From Dimorphilus gyrociliatus (lineage: Eukaryota; Annelida; Polychaeta; Dinophilidae), in the NCBI GenBank assembly GCA_904063045.1, contig CAJFCJ010000035.1, forward strand, positions 1 to 64,000: a stretch of 64,000 nt of DNA, read 5' to 3'. The notes beneath the pieces were generated by a model. That model was not told the DNA's origin, did not search any database, and was given only the letters and a program-made list of their open reading frames with translations. Positions 34,961-46,097 of this stretch are shown one piece after another (positions within the stretch are counted from its first letter, which is position 1; every line of letters starts with the position of its first letter). A program made the position numbers and the translations under genes.

Positions 34961-35467
34961 GCAAAACTTTGGGCTGGAGGTGCCAAAAACATCCACCCAG
35001 AGGGTCTAAATGTATATAGAAGGGACCAAGACATTTCGGTCCTGGAAATTTCGACCAACTTTGAGACATTTTCTCCCATTTTATGGCATTTAGACCCAAA
35101 ATAAAATGGTCCATTTTTAGCAAGACAATCAGAATTAACAATGAGCTAGAGGGTTTTCGTTAGAGATTGTGCCAACTTATTATTATATTTAATTGTTAAT
35201 GAGTTAAGTAGAGATGCTGAGAAATTTTTAGAAATACATTACAGTTTAGTGAAATTGAAATATGCATGGAGGATTCATTTGAAAGTATAGCTGAGGAGAA
35301 CTATGACAGAAATGGTAAATTCACAATATTCCCTACTGGAAGTCAAAAAGGCAAAGAATTACTTTTATCTAATGGTCACTCCATAATTTGGAGATGTGGA
35401 ATTAAAAGTAAGAAAATGAAATATCCTGCCAGTGTCATTCAAAGAAATAATGATTTCTCTTTGGGGT

Positions 35468-35476
35468 CTAAATATC
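35468..35476. repeat. target duplication of element B, left
   Basis: CTAAATATC is repeated at 37027-37035, exactly flanking element B. Nine bases is the usual MULE target duplication length. Confidence 0.85.
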
Positions 35477-37026
35477 GGATTAGGTTAAGAAAGGCTGCAA
35501 TTGATAAAGGCTGCAGGTTGATTGAAAAAGGCTGCAAGCTGATTAAAAAAGGCTTCAGGCTTACCAAATATGCTGAATTTCAAATAGATTTCATAATGTT
35601 TCTACCAGTTTTTTCTATTTAAATAGCATGTTTTACACTGTACTATAACAACAAGTGTGGTCACATATATGTAAACAGTTTGAATTATTTTTATTATATG
35701 TTATATTATTTATCACATGAAGAGAGTAAAGACTTCAACATAAATGCAATGTATTTATTGTACATCATTTTTGCCAGATATACTCTCTAACCTGTGAAGC
35801 AAATCATTTTCTTCAGAAGATAATTTCAATATGGCATCTCTCTGTTATGCTTGTAAGAAGAAAATTAATAAACAAAAAAGAGGTGTATGCTCTCTATGTA
35901 AGCATACAACTCATTGGGTTTGTTTAAATGGTAAGTTAAATGTTCATATTTTTCAATTTGACACCATTTTTCTTAATATATAGATGGCTTTTGTGAAATT
36001 TGCCTGAAAATCAACAACTATTCATTACAAATTGTTTTAAGAAGATGTGATGAAAATACTTTAACAGAAGTAAGATTGATCATCAAGAAATTTTTAGAAA
36101 TAATCAAGTGGAAGCCACTGCTGATGACATTAATGATCATTTGATTGCAAATAATGAAAAAGACAAATCTGCCAATGATGGTGAAAGTATTAAGCAAATA
36201 GAAGGACCAATAGATAATGTAGTCATTAAAAATACACAAATACCACAAAGAGAAGTTTTTGCTGAAGATGTTACAATGGAGCATTTGAATATAAAAGAGG
36301 ATTATTTTCCTTTTGATCACAACATAAACCAACCTGAAGACAGCTCATTTGAAGATGTAGATGATGTTGTTCTAAGGAGTGATGGATCATTTAAAATTTT
36401 CCAAAATGGGAGTCAAAAAGGAAAGCCATTACTTGTTCATGATGGATTCTTATATACTATCAAAAACCAAAGAAATAAATCAAGAATTTGGAGATGTAGT
36501 GGCAATAATAGCAAACAAGATCGATGTCCTGGTAGTGTCAATGAGAATGATGGTAATTTTACTTTGGGTTCAAAATCACACAATCATTCTCCCAAATTAA
36601 ATTTAAAAGAAATTATTGATATGAAAGTTACCATAAAACAAAGATCAGAAATGGACACTCAAACAAGTGCCAAGAGAATTGTTGAAGATACATTTATCCA
36701 AAAACAAAACATTTCTAATTTTCCCAGTATGAGTAGCTGTAAACAAGTGGTGAGAAAATTAAAAAGATATCAGAAGAAAATTTATGTAAACCTACAAAGA
36801 AAAATATTTGAGACTTGGGATAAATTTAAGAATGGCCAAATTACTGCACTACAAATTATAGAAAATTGTTCTAAAGTCTATTTTCATAGTTGAATTAAAT
36901 ATATAATCAAATGTTTTTATTCTTTTCAATAAACCATATAATATTCATTAAACTACTTTCCATTTCCAATCTTTATAAAAATTCACTTGCAGCCTTTTTC
37001 AATTGCAGCCTTTTTCAACCAGTCCC
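35477..37026 (+). mobile_element. MULE element B, catalytic core deleted
   Basis: This 1550-bp element has inverted ends made of iterated AAAGGCTGCAATTG-type words (three or four on the left, two on the right) and a 9-bp target duplication. It is inserted inside the FLYWCH frame of element C. Its gene keeps the DNA-binding part and the C-terminal tail but not the DDE core (see the CDS entry). Confidence 0.85.
35831..36893 (+). CDS. FLYWCH protein of element B without transposase core
   Basis: Exon 1 (35831-35930, 100 nt, the same length as in element A) codes a Cys/His zinc-finger start (CYACKKKINKQKRGVCSLC). Exon 2 begins at 35984. A one-frame change near 36066 leads into the long frame to 36893. 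This holds an acidic linker, a FLYWCH domain (FQNGSQKGKPLLVHDGFLY, IWRCSG, SHNHSPK), then a direct jump to the C-terminal helix (YQKKIYVNLQRKIFETWDKF). That helix aligns with the end of the element A transposase. The D, D and E blocks are gone, but frame is kept across the join (about 36760). It might act as a DNA-binding competitor; that is inference. Confidence 0.65.
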
Positions 37027-37035
37027 CTAAATATC
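37027..37035. repeat. target duplication of element B, right
   Basis: This is the second copy of CTAAATATC, after which the interrupted element C sequence resumes. Confidence 0.85.
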
Positions 37036-37374
37036 ATATGTTCACCTTCCAAAAAAAAATTTAGAACAAATTATTGAAGTGAAAGCGACAGCAAACCAAA
37101 AAGGAAAGACAGACAGCAATGTTTTGCAAATATGGGAAATATTGGGCCGGTTTCGTTTACTCAATACATTTTGTTTGGAACAAAAATATCGGTGTTTCAG
37201 ATAGATAGAGGGCGCTGGCTTATCTTATATGAAATAGATTAGCCTGAACTATCTTTTGTTAAACTTTTATAGAGTTTTTGAGTAGGTTTAACATCTTCTT
37301 TTCTCATAAGAATACGAAGGAAAAGAAGGATCAACTTTTACATCAATATTCTCAATTCTGTTAGCTCTATCATA

Positions 37375-37384
37375 CTAATCATTT
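37375..37384. repeat. target duplication of element A, left
   Basis: CTAATCATTT is repeated at 40093-40102, flanking element A. It is 9-10 bp depending on where the first end base is placed. Confidence 0.85.
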
Positions 37385-40092
37385 GGGGTCGGGTGTGAAC
37401 GTACCTGGGTGCGAACGTACCCGGGTGCGAACGTACCCTGGGCGGGTGCGAACGTACCCAGGTACGTTCGCACCCTATTTTTATATTTATTTTATTTTTG
37501 AATTTTTGAATAAACATGTACATTGACACCCTTTTTTCCTTCTGTTCCTTCATTATATATTTGTTAATATATTGATTTGATAGAATGCAGATATTAAATA
37601 GAATACATATCCCATCAATATTAAATTACTACTTTAAAAGAAAATGTTGTTGAAAGTGAAATAGCAGCCATTTTAATAGTGATAGTTTTATTAAATAAAC
37701 TTTCACTTGGAATATTTATCCTTGCAAAAGTAAAGCTATATTTACTGAATAAATTTGGACAAAGTTCTTCTTGGAAGCTTCAACAGAAGTGAGTATTTAT
37801 ATCTAATCATTGAGATTGTTGATTCATGATATTTTGATGTAATATACTATCTTCAATTGTGAAAAAGCTGAATATTTTTCATAAATAAAATTTCAGCCAT
37901 TTTGAATATTTGGAAAGGAAATTTATTGATAACTGGAAATATTTTTAGATAACCATCTACATTTGATTGAAGATTAAAAAATGGCTTTCAAATGTCACAA
38001 TTGTCATTCAACAATTTATGGAAGGCAAAAATATTTGAAATGCAGCCTTTGTAAGAATCTTATTCATAGGAAATGCACAGGTATGTAACTCTTTAATCAG
38101 CTTTCATGTAATTATATTTTTTAACATATTCTTATAGAAACACATAACATACCAATTTGCAAACCTTGTAACAAAAGAAAATGTACTGTCATGCTCAAGA
38201 AGTTAACTAATCTGGAAATTCATCAATTCAAAGTAAATTCTGAAGAAAGCTTTATTGATGAAAGAAATAAGATTGCTGCAGTTGAGGAATCAATATTGGA
38301 GGATGAAAATCATGTTCTTTCAGAATGCCAATCAATGGACCTAGACTCTTTGGAGGAAGTTGAAGAGAATGCTGAAGAATATTGTGAATCATCCACAAAA
38401 AGTGATTTTGAGATTGTAAAAGGAGGAAGTAGAAAGGGACATGACATTTTACTGAATGATGGATATTCTTTTGTTGTTAAACATAAAACACCATCAAGTA
38501 CTATTTGGGTGTGCAGTGTGAGAAGTAAGAAGAAAAGATGTGTGGCCAGAATAAGACAAAATGGAAATTTATTTCTCAAAGGCAATTTGGAACATAATCA
38601 CAACAGAAAAAAGAATTTAGAAGTGGATATTAAAGTGAAAACAGATTTGAAAATTGTTTGCAGAAGTGATAATCAAACATCTGGAAGAAGCATTGCTGAA
38701 AAAGTTCTTCTATCCTATGAACCCAATGCAACTTGTCTTCCTGATATCAACTATTTGAAGAGAATGGCAAACTCAAATAGACAAAAGTTTAGGCCAGTGG
38801 AACCTAAAGTGTACAACTTTAATTTAGATGAAACATTTTTGCCTGATGAATTTTTGCAGAAAGATATTTGTGAAAATGGAGAAAGAATTTTAATCTTTGC
38901 AACAAACCATCAGCTGAATTTATTATCAAAATCCAACTGTTGGTACATTGATGGTACTTTCAAGATTGTAAAAGAACCATTTTATCAACTTGTCACTATT
39001 CACTCATTTGTTAAGAAGAGTGGTGATATGAAGCAAGTTCCTCTTGTTTTTATTTTTCTGACTTCAAAGCATACCAAAGCATACTTACAAGCATTTCAAG
39101 TAAATATTTCATATTATCTCTTCAAAAGTGATGATAAATAAAGTTGCTTTTTTGTAGCATATCAACAATCTTATCAATGATTTTCATCCAAAAAGAATTA
39201 CAATGGATTTTGAAAAAGGACAATGGAAAGCATTATCAAAAGTATATCCCCTCACTGAATTTCAAGGTTGTGTATTTCATTTCACACAAGCAGTATACAG
39301 GAAAATACAAGTCAGTTACATTCAAATATATATAACATTATCTATTAAATAACTTATATTATTGAATAGGCTCTTGGCTATGTAAAGAAATACAAAGAAA
39401 AAGGAAATGATTGGAAAGATTTCAGAAAATTGATGGCTCTGCCATTCTTGCCAGCACATATTATTCAACCAACATTTGACAGCATAAATGCAGAACTTTG
39501 TGAAAAAAATAGATTTTTGGACCTGCTGCAATACTTCCAAACAAACTGGATCAAAAATAAATTATGGAAACCAAATAACTGGTCAGTTTTTGGTTTGTCT
39601 ATTAGGACCAATAATGATTGTGAAGGATGGCATCAAAGAATGAATAGTAAGCTGCCTGCTAAAGGTTCTTTTTACATGCTGGTTGATGAGCTAAAAAAAG
39701 AGTCTGAGTTGATTGCAGTTTATGAGAAATTACTGTCAGAAAAAAGGATTTACAAACATCAAAAGAAAAAGTATATTGACATCCAAAAGAAAATTTTTGA
39801 TTTATGGGATGATTTCAAGTTGAACAAATTGACATCAATTGATCTATTAATGCAGACATCCCATATCTACTCTCCAGCATAAATATCATTTGTCAAGCTT
39901 TATTGTTTTTTAGTATAATATTTAGTCTTTTAAATACATACTTTTAGATTTATAGCTAAATCTTTTATTCAAAAATTCAAAAATAAAATAAATATAAAAA
40001 TAGGGTGCGAACGTACCTGGGTACGTTCGCACCCGCCCAGGGTACGTTCGCACCCGGGTACGTTCACACCCAGGTACGTTCGCACCCCAACT
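37385..40092 (+). mobile_element. MULE element A, intact and autonomous-looking
   Basis: This 2708-bp element has inverted ends of about 120 bp that are nearly identical. Each end starts with four tandem copies of GGGTGCGAACGTACC plus one inverted copy (37389-37475 and 39999-40087) and continues into a shared AT-rich inner part. It carries a complete four-exon transposase and target duplications. All signs point to recent movement. Confidence 0.93.
37981..39882 (+). CDS. MULE transposase with FLYWCH domain
   Basis: Exons 37981-38080, 38138-39099, 39158-39310 and 39370-39882 join in phase to 575 residues. The N-terminus is a PHD/RING-like Cys/His finger (CHNCHSTIY, CSLCKNLIHRKC, CKPC). A FLYWCH domain lies at about 122-190 (Cys159, Cys168, His186, His188). 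The MULE catalytic triad is visible: Asp304 (CWYIDGTFK), Asp371 (TMDFEKGQW) and Glu490 (RTNNDCEGWHQRMN), with the GCVFHFTQA block after the second Asp. All key residues are present and there is no stop. The gene sits between the element's inverted ends. Confidence 0.92.
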
Positions 40093-40102
40093 CTAATCAT
40101 TT
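40093..40102. repeat. target duplication of element A, right
   Basis: CTAATCATTT. On the minus strand it contains the TAG that ends the exon at 40094-40255, so insertion duplicated that stop codon. Confidence 0.85.
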
Positions 40103-40255
40103 ACATCTATGTCATAGTCTTCTTCTTCTCCCATTTGATTGTTTCTTCCTGTTGCCTGCACTCCTTCCATTTCCAAATTATCGTTATCATTGAAGAGAAG
40201 ACAAAACTCTTTCAAATTTGTTAAATACTCAACTGTTCTGTCTCTCTGAATCTTT
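40094..40255 (-). CDS. last exon of an unrecognised gene
   Basis: Read on the minus strand after a possible acceptor (TTTAAAG) near 40255, the frame codes RTVEYLTNLKEFCLLFNDND and an acidic tail ending EEEDYDIDVND and a TAG at the element A boundary. It lies downstream of the trefoil exon and could belong to the same gene. No family was recognised. Confidence 0.35.
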
Positions 40256-40325
40256 AAATATAAATACGATATTGACAGAGTTAGAAAGTTGAAAAAGGCC
40301 TAACATTGTTTTCAGTGCATTTTCA

Positions 40326-40555
40326 TACCCTGCCAATTTTCAATGATCTAAAATCGAAAGTACAAGCTATTTTTAGCTGTTGGTATGCGCAATTGGATGA
40401 CCATTTGTCTTCACTATAACAACAACCAATATTTTGACAATATGTTAATGATATTTCAGGCCAATCACATTCTATTTTTTCATTGACTGGTTGAGTGCAA
40501 ATCATAGAAGATAGAGATAATCTAAAAAAGCTCTAATAGCCCTACTTACCTCAAA
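40326..40555 (-). CDS. trefoil (P-type) domain exon
   Basis: The minus frame from about 40530 codes one trefoil-like domain. It has a Cys near MICTQ, CDWPEISLTYC, the diagnostic GCCY and a closing NCAYQ. Trefoil domains occur in secreted mucin-associated proteins and in glycosidases. An upstream exon may be joined by a very short intron (donor GTAAGT, acceptor TTTTTTAG, about 30 bp). Only one trefoil is visible, so the parent protein is unknown. Confidence 0.5.
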
Positions 40556-41188
40556 CAAAAAAGCCTATATGCTTTCTTTGATTTTGAGCTCATTATACTA
40601 AAAGGTATTACTAAAACATGATGTACATGTATGTGTAAAAAAACTTATTACACCTAAAAAATGTCTTTGAGCACCTTTTTAAGACCTTTAGTACAAATCT
40701 CCTTTTTCAAGATGTCAGACAAAAAATTAGAAATGTCCCAGGAACCTTGTTCCAACTGATTTTATTTTCAAATGATCTTCTTGAATGATTAGATAACATG
40801 AATGCTGCAGTAAAAGTATATATCGTATGGGTTTGATTGACTTACAACATCCAAGAAACACTTTGTCAAAGGAGTACATTTTTCAAATTCCGCTTTCTCA
40901 AGATGGAAAAAAACCCATTTTCATATCTATAGCAAAGTCAAATTGCTCCTTTTCACATTATGTTTTAGTAATACCCTTGTGCAATGTTTTTAAATTTATT
41001 TATAGAACAAAAACGAAACAAATTTTTTTTCTAACATTAGAAAACAACTGTTCGAACCATTGGTATTGTTACACCATGTTTTAGTAGTACCATTTTTTCC
41101 ATCTTTACTCACAGACATTAAAAGTAGAGTAGGGGGCGCTAGGTTTAAAATAAAATCTTAAAACTATCTATATAATTGGAGAAAAGAC

Positions 41189-41488
41189 ATGGAAGACACA
41201 ATCAAAGTAAATTTAATAAATTATTCTCCTATCGGAAGTTCATCTCCTTTTATTGATATTTCATCTGATGCAGAATCAAGGCTCTATAAGAAAACACTAT
41301 CCACTCTCCAATGTAAACTTTGCTATAGTAAGAATGCAAATGTTTTGTTGTTACCTTGTAATGATATAGTTTGGTGTATTGACTGTTTATTATAATTTTC
41401 AAAATCAAAATGTCCTGAATGTGGAGTGTATCACAAAGAATACATTATCATCCAATCCGATATGGATAAATTAAATTTGACATTTTAA
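41189..41488 (+). pseudogene. RING-finger ORF with in-frame stop
   Basis: The frame from ATG 41189 codes a Ser-rich start and an IAP-type RING: CKLCYSKNANVLLLPC, then CIDCLL, a TAA stop at about 41393, and in the same frame SKCPECGVYHKEY. Apart from the stop, the C3HC4 spacing is kept. It is a pseudogene, a sequencing error, or (less likely) a stop used for regulation. Confidence 0.55.
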
Positions 41489-41494
41489 TTTAAT

Positions 41495-43015
41495 GTTTTA
41501 TAAAAAAATTATAATAAACTTTATTTTATTACAAATTATTCTTATATGAAATTTCGTTTTTTTCTTATTGTCGCTAAATATTATATATTTCTTAGTGAAC
41601 GTGCACTATATATAGGCCTATCAAAAATAAATCAAACACATCAATGTCAAACCAGTCTATTCAAGATTTATTTTGCTCATGTCCAGATCAAAACACTGAA
41701 TAATTGGACTTTTATCTATTTGGGTCATCTTATAATTTCTGCCTATTAGATTCTGTGATAATCCAGCGTTAATAATCTTAATTTTAGCAATAGTAAACCA
41801 AGTGTTAAAAATCTATTAAAATGTGAAAAACTCCCTTTTTTATTTAAACTAGAGGAGAATAAATTTTTTGTAATCAGCATTCAACAAAGTTACAAAACGC
41901 TTTAGCTTTGACCTTAGGAGAGAAAACTAGTTTAAGTGTTACTAAAAGAAAAGAGTAATACGGACACTGCATATAATTGATTTTGTCGAATGGAATACAA
42001 TTCAATAAAAAATATAAAAAAATTCGCATATAATAATCCATAGGGCGCCATCTGTTATTTTTATATATAATAAAGTATAATAAACTTTTGTATTTCCAGG
42101 ACTGATTTTGAAATTTTCCAATAATTTTATACTTTTGGTACTTCCGACTTTCAACCAATTAAACAAATTTCATAATAAACAGAGTCTACATCATTGTAGA
42201 CCTCTACTCACTTGCAAGTATGTAAATTACTACATAACATTTTACATCCATTCACACCACTATCATAATAGTGAACTGTCATAAATGGATTATAAAAAAT
42301 TATTTTATCTTCATAGCTTGAATAAGAGCAATCTTAAAAGAGTAAAAGAAAAAGAGCACAACAATTTCATAAAAATATAAAAATTTAAATTACTTTTCCC
42401 TTCAATCAAATTTGTAGATGATACAATAAGAAAAAAGAATAGTAACACTTTAGGCAACATTCCTTATGGATATATGACTTCCATTGGTGCTAATGCAAAT
42501 ATTGAATAACTTCAGTTTTTTTTCTGTATCGTATTGATTGCAAAAAACCTATCGATTGTTGTATAAAAGTGGGAATTTACTCACAAAGTACTTTCCCAAA
42601 GAATGGGTTCAAATGGTCAAAGGTTTACTTGAATGAAATAGAAGGAAATGTAATAATCCACCAGATTCTAATGGTGGACTGGAATTATGAAAAGAGTCTA
42701 TTCTGTGAAAATTCCATTGCCAAGCAAATCTCTCTGTCTAGATTGGTAAATGGTTGACGCCGTTTTCAAGTCTGTTCAAGATGTTCAAGGAGCTATATGT
42801 AAATAGGATCACATTCTGGGGAATGCTTTGGTAGAAACAAACGAGGGCTAAATGGTATTTGTTTACCAGGAAGGAAAGGAAGGGAATGTGAACAGCCACT
42901 TTGTAATGGCTCCTTGTAAAATCTTACTATGCTTACATATACTTCTAATGCCTTTGAAACCTTCCAGTTAAGTAAAGGTTTGTGTAAATGTGAAACTTCT
43001 AATTAAAGCAATTAG
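41495..43015. other. AT-rich intergenic stretch
   Basis: Short frames (for example 42569-42757) have no recognisable domain. Confidence 0.5.
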
Positions 43016-43019
43016 AAAA

Positions 43020-43450
43020 TATTGGACAATTTAAAAATATTTTGTTCAAATATTAAAATCATTAAACTTAACAGTGATTTCTTTGAAAGAGATGATGTAC
43101 CAAACCTTTATAATGGACTTGAATATTCTTCCAATTCTTTGGAAGTTTTAGAGTTTATTGGAGATTTTGCTGAGCATGGATCATGGGTATATTAAATTTG
43201 TTAATCAAATGTTTAAATAGACCAAACATAATGTACACTTTAAATTCAAAAGTATTGTTGTCAGAATTAACTGATCAAATGATTATATCTTCAGATAATA
43301 TAAAAGAAATCACTCTGGATTCAAAAGGCAGCCTAGATTGTATAAGACCAGGCACTTTTTCACTTGCTCAATGAAGGGTTAACACACATGAATGATTGTG
43401 AGTTTTTAATTGAAGAGATTATTAAAAACAGCAATACAGGTTCACCTCAC
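43020..43450 (+). pseudogene. LRR remnant, plus strand
   Basis: Broken frames resemble NLR-type leucine-rich repeats: CSNIKIIKLNSDFF, GLEYSSNSLEVLEFIG, then a stop and NIKEITLDSKGSL. The style (a GLE.SS..L word) matches the minus-strand LRR exon at 43882, but in the opposite orientation. It may be the other side of a local inverted duplication of NLR genes. Confidence 0.4.
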
Positions 43451-43881
43451 CTTTGTGGAGATTTTGTTTAGTACAATTGGAGATGCAGCGATAACTCAGG
43501 CCAGGAACTGTAACCTTTGATAGTAGTTCCTAACCAGCTTACAGTGTGAGTGCAATTGTAGGATTGCCAGTCTATACTGATTGCGCTATTCCCTAACATT
43601 AACTTTTCACAATCAGTCTGTTGGTGACATAACTAAGGCCTTTAAACTCACCTAAAGGTATGGGAAATACCTCTAAAGTAACAACAAGCTTTTTTCTCCT
43701 TATCCATATGCTAAAAAGACTTGTAATGAGCTCTGTTATAAATTTTTTGTCTATAAGGACAAATACTCTTGTGACAAACCAGAAATTCATAAAATTAATT
43801 TACAAAAAAAAGTAGAGTTTTTTAGAGTTTGAATTTCATTTGCAACAGCATGAAATAACTGACCAAGATGGAGTCTGCTTT

Positions 43882-44940
43882 TCAAAATATCACATTCAAC
43901 CATTTGTTACCCTTTCCAAGTTTTTTCAACATTTGTTCTCTGTTATCACCAAAAGTGCAATCGTCAGCATAAAAAAACTTTAACATTTTTGGTGGTTGTT
44001 GACAAAGTTCAAAAATATCAAAAATTCCATTACCTATACAAGAATTATTTGATAAATCTATTGTTTCAAGTTTAGAACATTTATTTAAAAGATTTCCAAT
44101 ATTTTTGCATTGATCTTCTTCCAAAAAGCATTCCCTAAAATTAATATTCTTCAATGTTTTAGATGATTGTTCAAGTCCCTCACATATATCAAGAAATCCA
44201 TTTTTCATATTTATATTGTATGATAAATATACTCTTTCTATTTTAGAACATTTTTTCAAGAGATTTCCTAACTTTACACATTGTTCTTTATTCAAATTGC
44301 AGTTATTAACATCAATTAACTTTAGTGTTTGTGATGAATGTTCGAATCCTTTGCATAGATCAAAAAATCCATTTCCCATACATTTATTGTATGATAAATC
44401 CATTTGTTCTATTTTGGAACATTTTCTGAGAAAATATCCTAACTTTGTGCTCTGTTCTGTGTCTAATTTACAGTTTCTAACATCAATAACCTTTAAACTT
44501 TTGGACGATTGTTCAAGTCCTTCGCAAATATTGAACAATCCGTTAAACATTAAAAAATTCGATTTTAAATCTATTGTTTCTATTTTAGAACATTTTTTTA
44601 AAAGACTTCCAAGTTTTATGCAATGTTCTGCTTTCATATCACACCGCTCCAAATAAATAAATTTAAGTGTTTCTGATGATTGTTGAAGTCCTTCACCGAT
44701 ATCAAAAATTGAATTTCCCATATGTTCATTGCCTGATAAGTCTATTGCTTCTATTTTGGAACATTTTTTCAAAAAATTTCCCAATTCTATACATTCTTCA
44801 AGTTTCAAAAAACAGTGCTTAAAAGTTATATACTTTAATGTTTCTGATGATTTTGCCAGTCCTTCACAAATACTAAGAAAGCAAGTTTTCATGGTTTTGC
44901 TAGTAGTTTTATACATTGTTCTTTTTTGATATAAATACAG
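43882..44940 (-). CDS. LRR exon of an NLR gene
   Basis: A 344-residue frame is made almost entirely of about six 57-residue units, each two ribonuclease-inhibitor-type LRRs (pattern GxxDICEGLEQSSKTLK.I, LGNLLKKCSKIE.IDLSYN). It ends at a natural-looking stop. It most likely forms the C-terminal recognition domain of the NACHT protein encoded upstream on the same strand (47139-48878). The intervening 2.2 kb is filled with transposon sequence. Confidence 0.7.
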   Translation of the reverse strand: MYLYQKRTMYKTTSKTMKTCFLSICEGLAKSSETLKYITFKHCFLKLEECIELGNFLKKCSKIEAIDLSGNEHMGNSIFDIGEGLQQSSETLKFIYLERCDMKAEHCIKLGSLLKKCSKIETIDLKSNFLMFNGLFNICEGLEQSSKSLKVIDVRNCKLDTEQSTKLGYFLRKCSKIEQMDLSYNKCMGNGFFDLCKGFEHSSQTLKLIDVNNCNLNKEQCVKLGNLLKKCSKIERVYLSYNINMKNGFLDICEGLEQSSKTLKNINFRECFLEEDQCKNIGNLLNKCSKLETIDLSNNSCIGNGIFDIFELCQQPPKMLKFFYADDCTFGDNREQMLKKLGKGNKWLNVIF

Positions 44941-45070
44941 CTCATAGTTATAACATGGTTATAACTACAACAACCACAATAAAAGTGGTTATTACAATGG
45001 TTACAACATAATTTTTAAACAATTTATGAAATAACATTCAGAATGGAAAGTGTAAACAGAAATATAATAA

Positions 45071-45125
45071 CTGTGTAGTTCATATTTATGTTTAGTAACA
45101 GGATGTTACAAGGTTCAACATTTTG
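45071..45125 (-). mobile_element. LTR family 1, short reversed piece
   Basis: GTAGTTCATATTTATG and TAGTAACAGGATGTTACAAGG are the reverse of the middle of the LTR. Nothing else was recognised in 44940-45340. Confidence 0.5.
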
Positions 45126-45349
45126 TTCAACAATGTTTAATAATATTCTACTCATCATTTTAGAGAGGAAATATATGAAATATTGATATTTTAATGTGAT
45201 AAGTCTAGTTATAGAAAGGAGTAAGCATCACTTATGTTCTGAAAATTTACCCTAAACATTGAGTAGTACCATTGATAACTAGATTTTAAAGTCATAAAAT
45301 TTTTTTGTGCATGCGCATGTGTAATTTAACAGTTGACAAAATAAAAATA

Positions 45350-46097
45350 AAATGGTGAAGCCATCAAAAGCAACAAGAATATATGTTATCAAAAACTTTA
45401 GATAAACAATAAAGGGGTCCTGGAAGAATATCCCATGGAATGAACATTCAAAACCAGATCAAGGCATAGAAATTGGTGATGTGGCTGGAAAATTAAGAAA
45501 TTCAATTATACATAAAAAATAAGATAGCAAAAGTCCAAGTGACTGCAATGATAATATTTCCGATGAGCCAGAGTTTGGTGATTACGATGGTAATTTTGAT
45601 AGATGTGAGATGAATGAAAATGAAATGGATGAGAATTTAAATGAGAATGCAATACATGCAGATATAAATGAATATGCAAATGAGGGTATCATGGATGAAA
45701 ATATAATTGACAGTGGAACATTAAAGAGCGGAAATATTGACAAACTTGCCAGAAATTATGAACAACAACTTTTGAAAGTTTCAAAAAATAATTGAAAGTG
45801 CAAGTTAGCTGGGAAAAGATTTTATAATAAATGATATATTTTCATTCTCATTGAAAGCCAAAAATTCAAAAAGCAGCAACTGGGTGTGCAGTAAGAGGAA
45901 CAAAACATGAAGATGCAAGGAAAAATGTTTATAAAGGGAATCTTAGAACATATTCATTGTAAAAATGACAAACTAAACACTGACATCAGAATCAGAAAAG
46001 ATTTAAAAGGAATTCGAAAAACTGGCACAATTTCGAATGGAAAAACATTAGCAGAAACAATTATCTTAAAACACAAAGATCAAAGAGATTCTATGAC
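45350..46097 (+). mobile_element. decayed MULE (element E) with FLYWCH remnant
   Basis: The plus strand has an acidic, Asn-rich stretch (45610-45795) and then a broken FLYWCH C-terminal half (NWVCSKRNK, FIKGILEHIHCKND). It continues into RIRKDLKGIRKTGTISNGK and TLAETIILK, aligning with the post-FLYWCH linker of element A. It is cut at 46097 by element D. Stops and frame changes show decay. Confidence 0.5.

Larger units (their letters stand above)
34975..37140 (+). mobile_element. MULE element C, broken by element B
   Basis: The left side holds a possible terminal region with inverted words GGGTCTAAATG (35002-35012) and CATTTAGACCC (35087-35097), and a hairpin GGACC..GGTCC between. An ATG at 35266 opens a FLYWCH-like frame (GKFTIFPTGSQKGKELLL, IIWRCG). 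It is interrupted at 35476 by element B and resumes at 37036 (NLEQIIEVKATANQKGK on frame correction). The DDE part is absent. The right end is not identified. Confidence 0.55.

Noticed and set aside
37389-37475. CRISPR-like array of 16-bp repeats
   Set aside because: The words are nearly contiguous, have no unique spacers, and are mirrored at the other end of a transposon. They are terminal repeats.
37385-37490. Promoter or operator array for the neighbouring gene
   Set aside because: The near-perfect inverted copy at 40.0 kb and the target duplications show that it is a transposon end.
44216-44656. Plus-strand 146-residue frame
   Set aside because: It is the complement of the LRR exon at 43882-44940; the opposite strand shows clear LRR periodicity.
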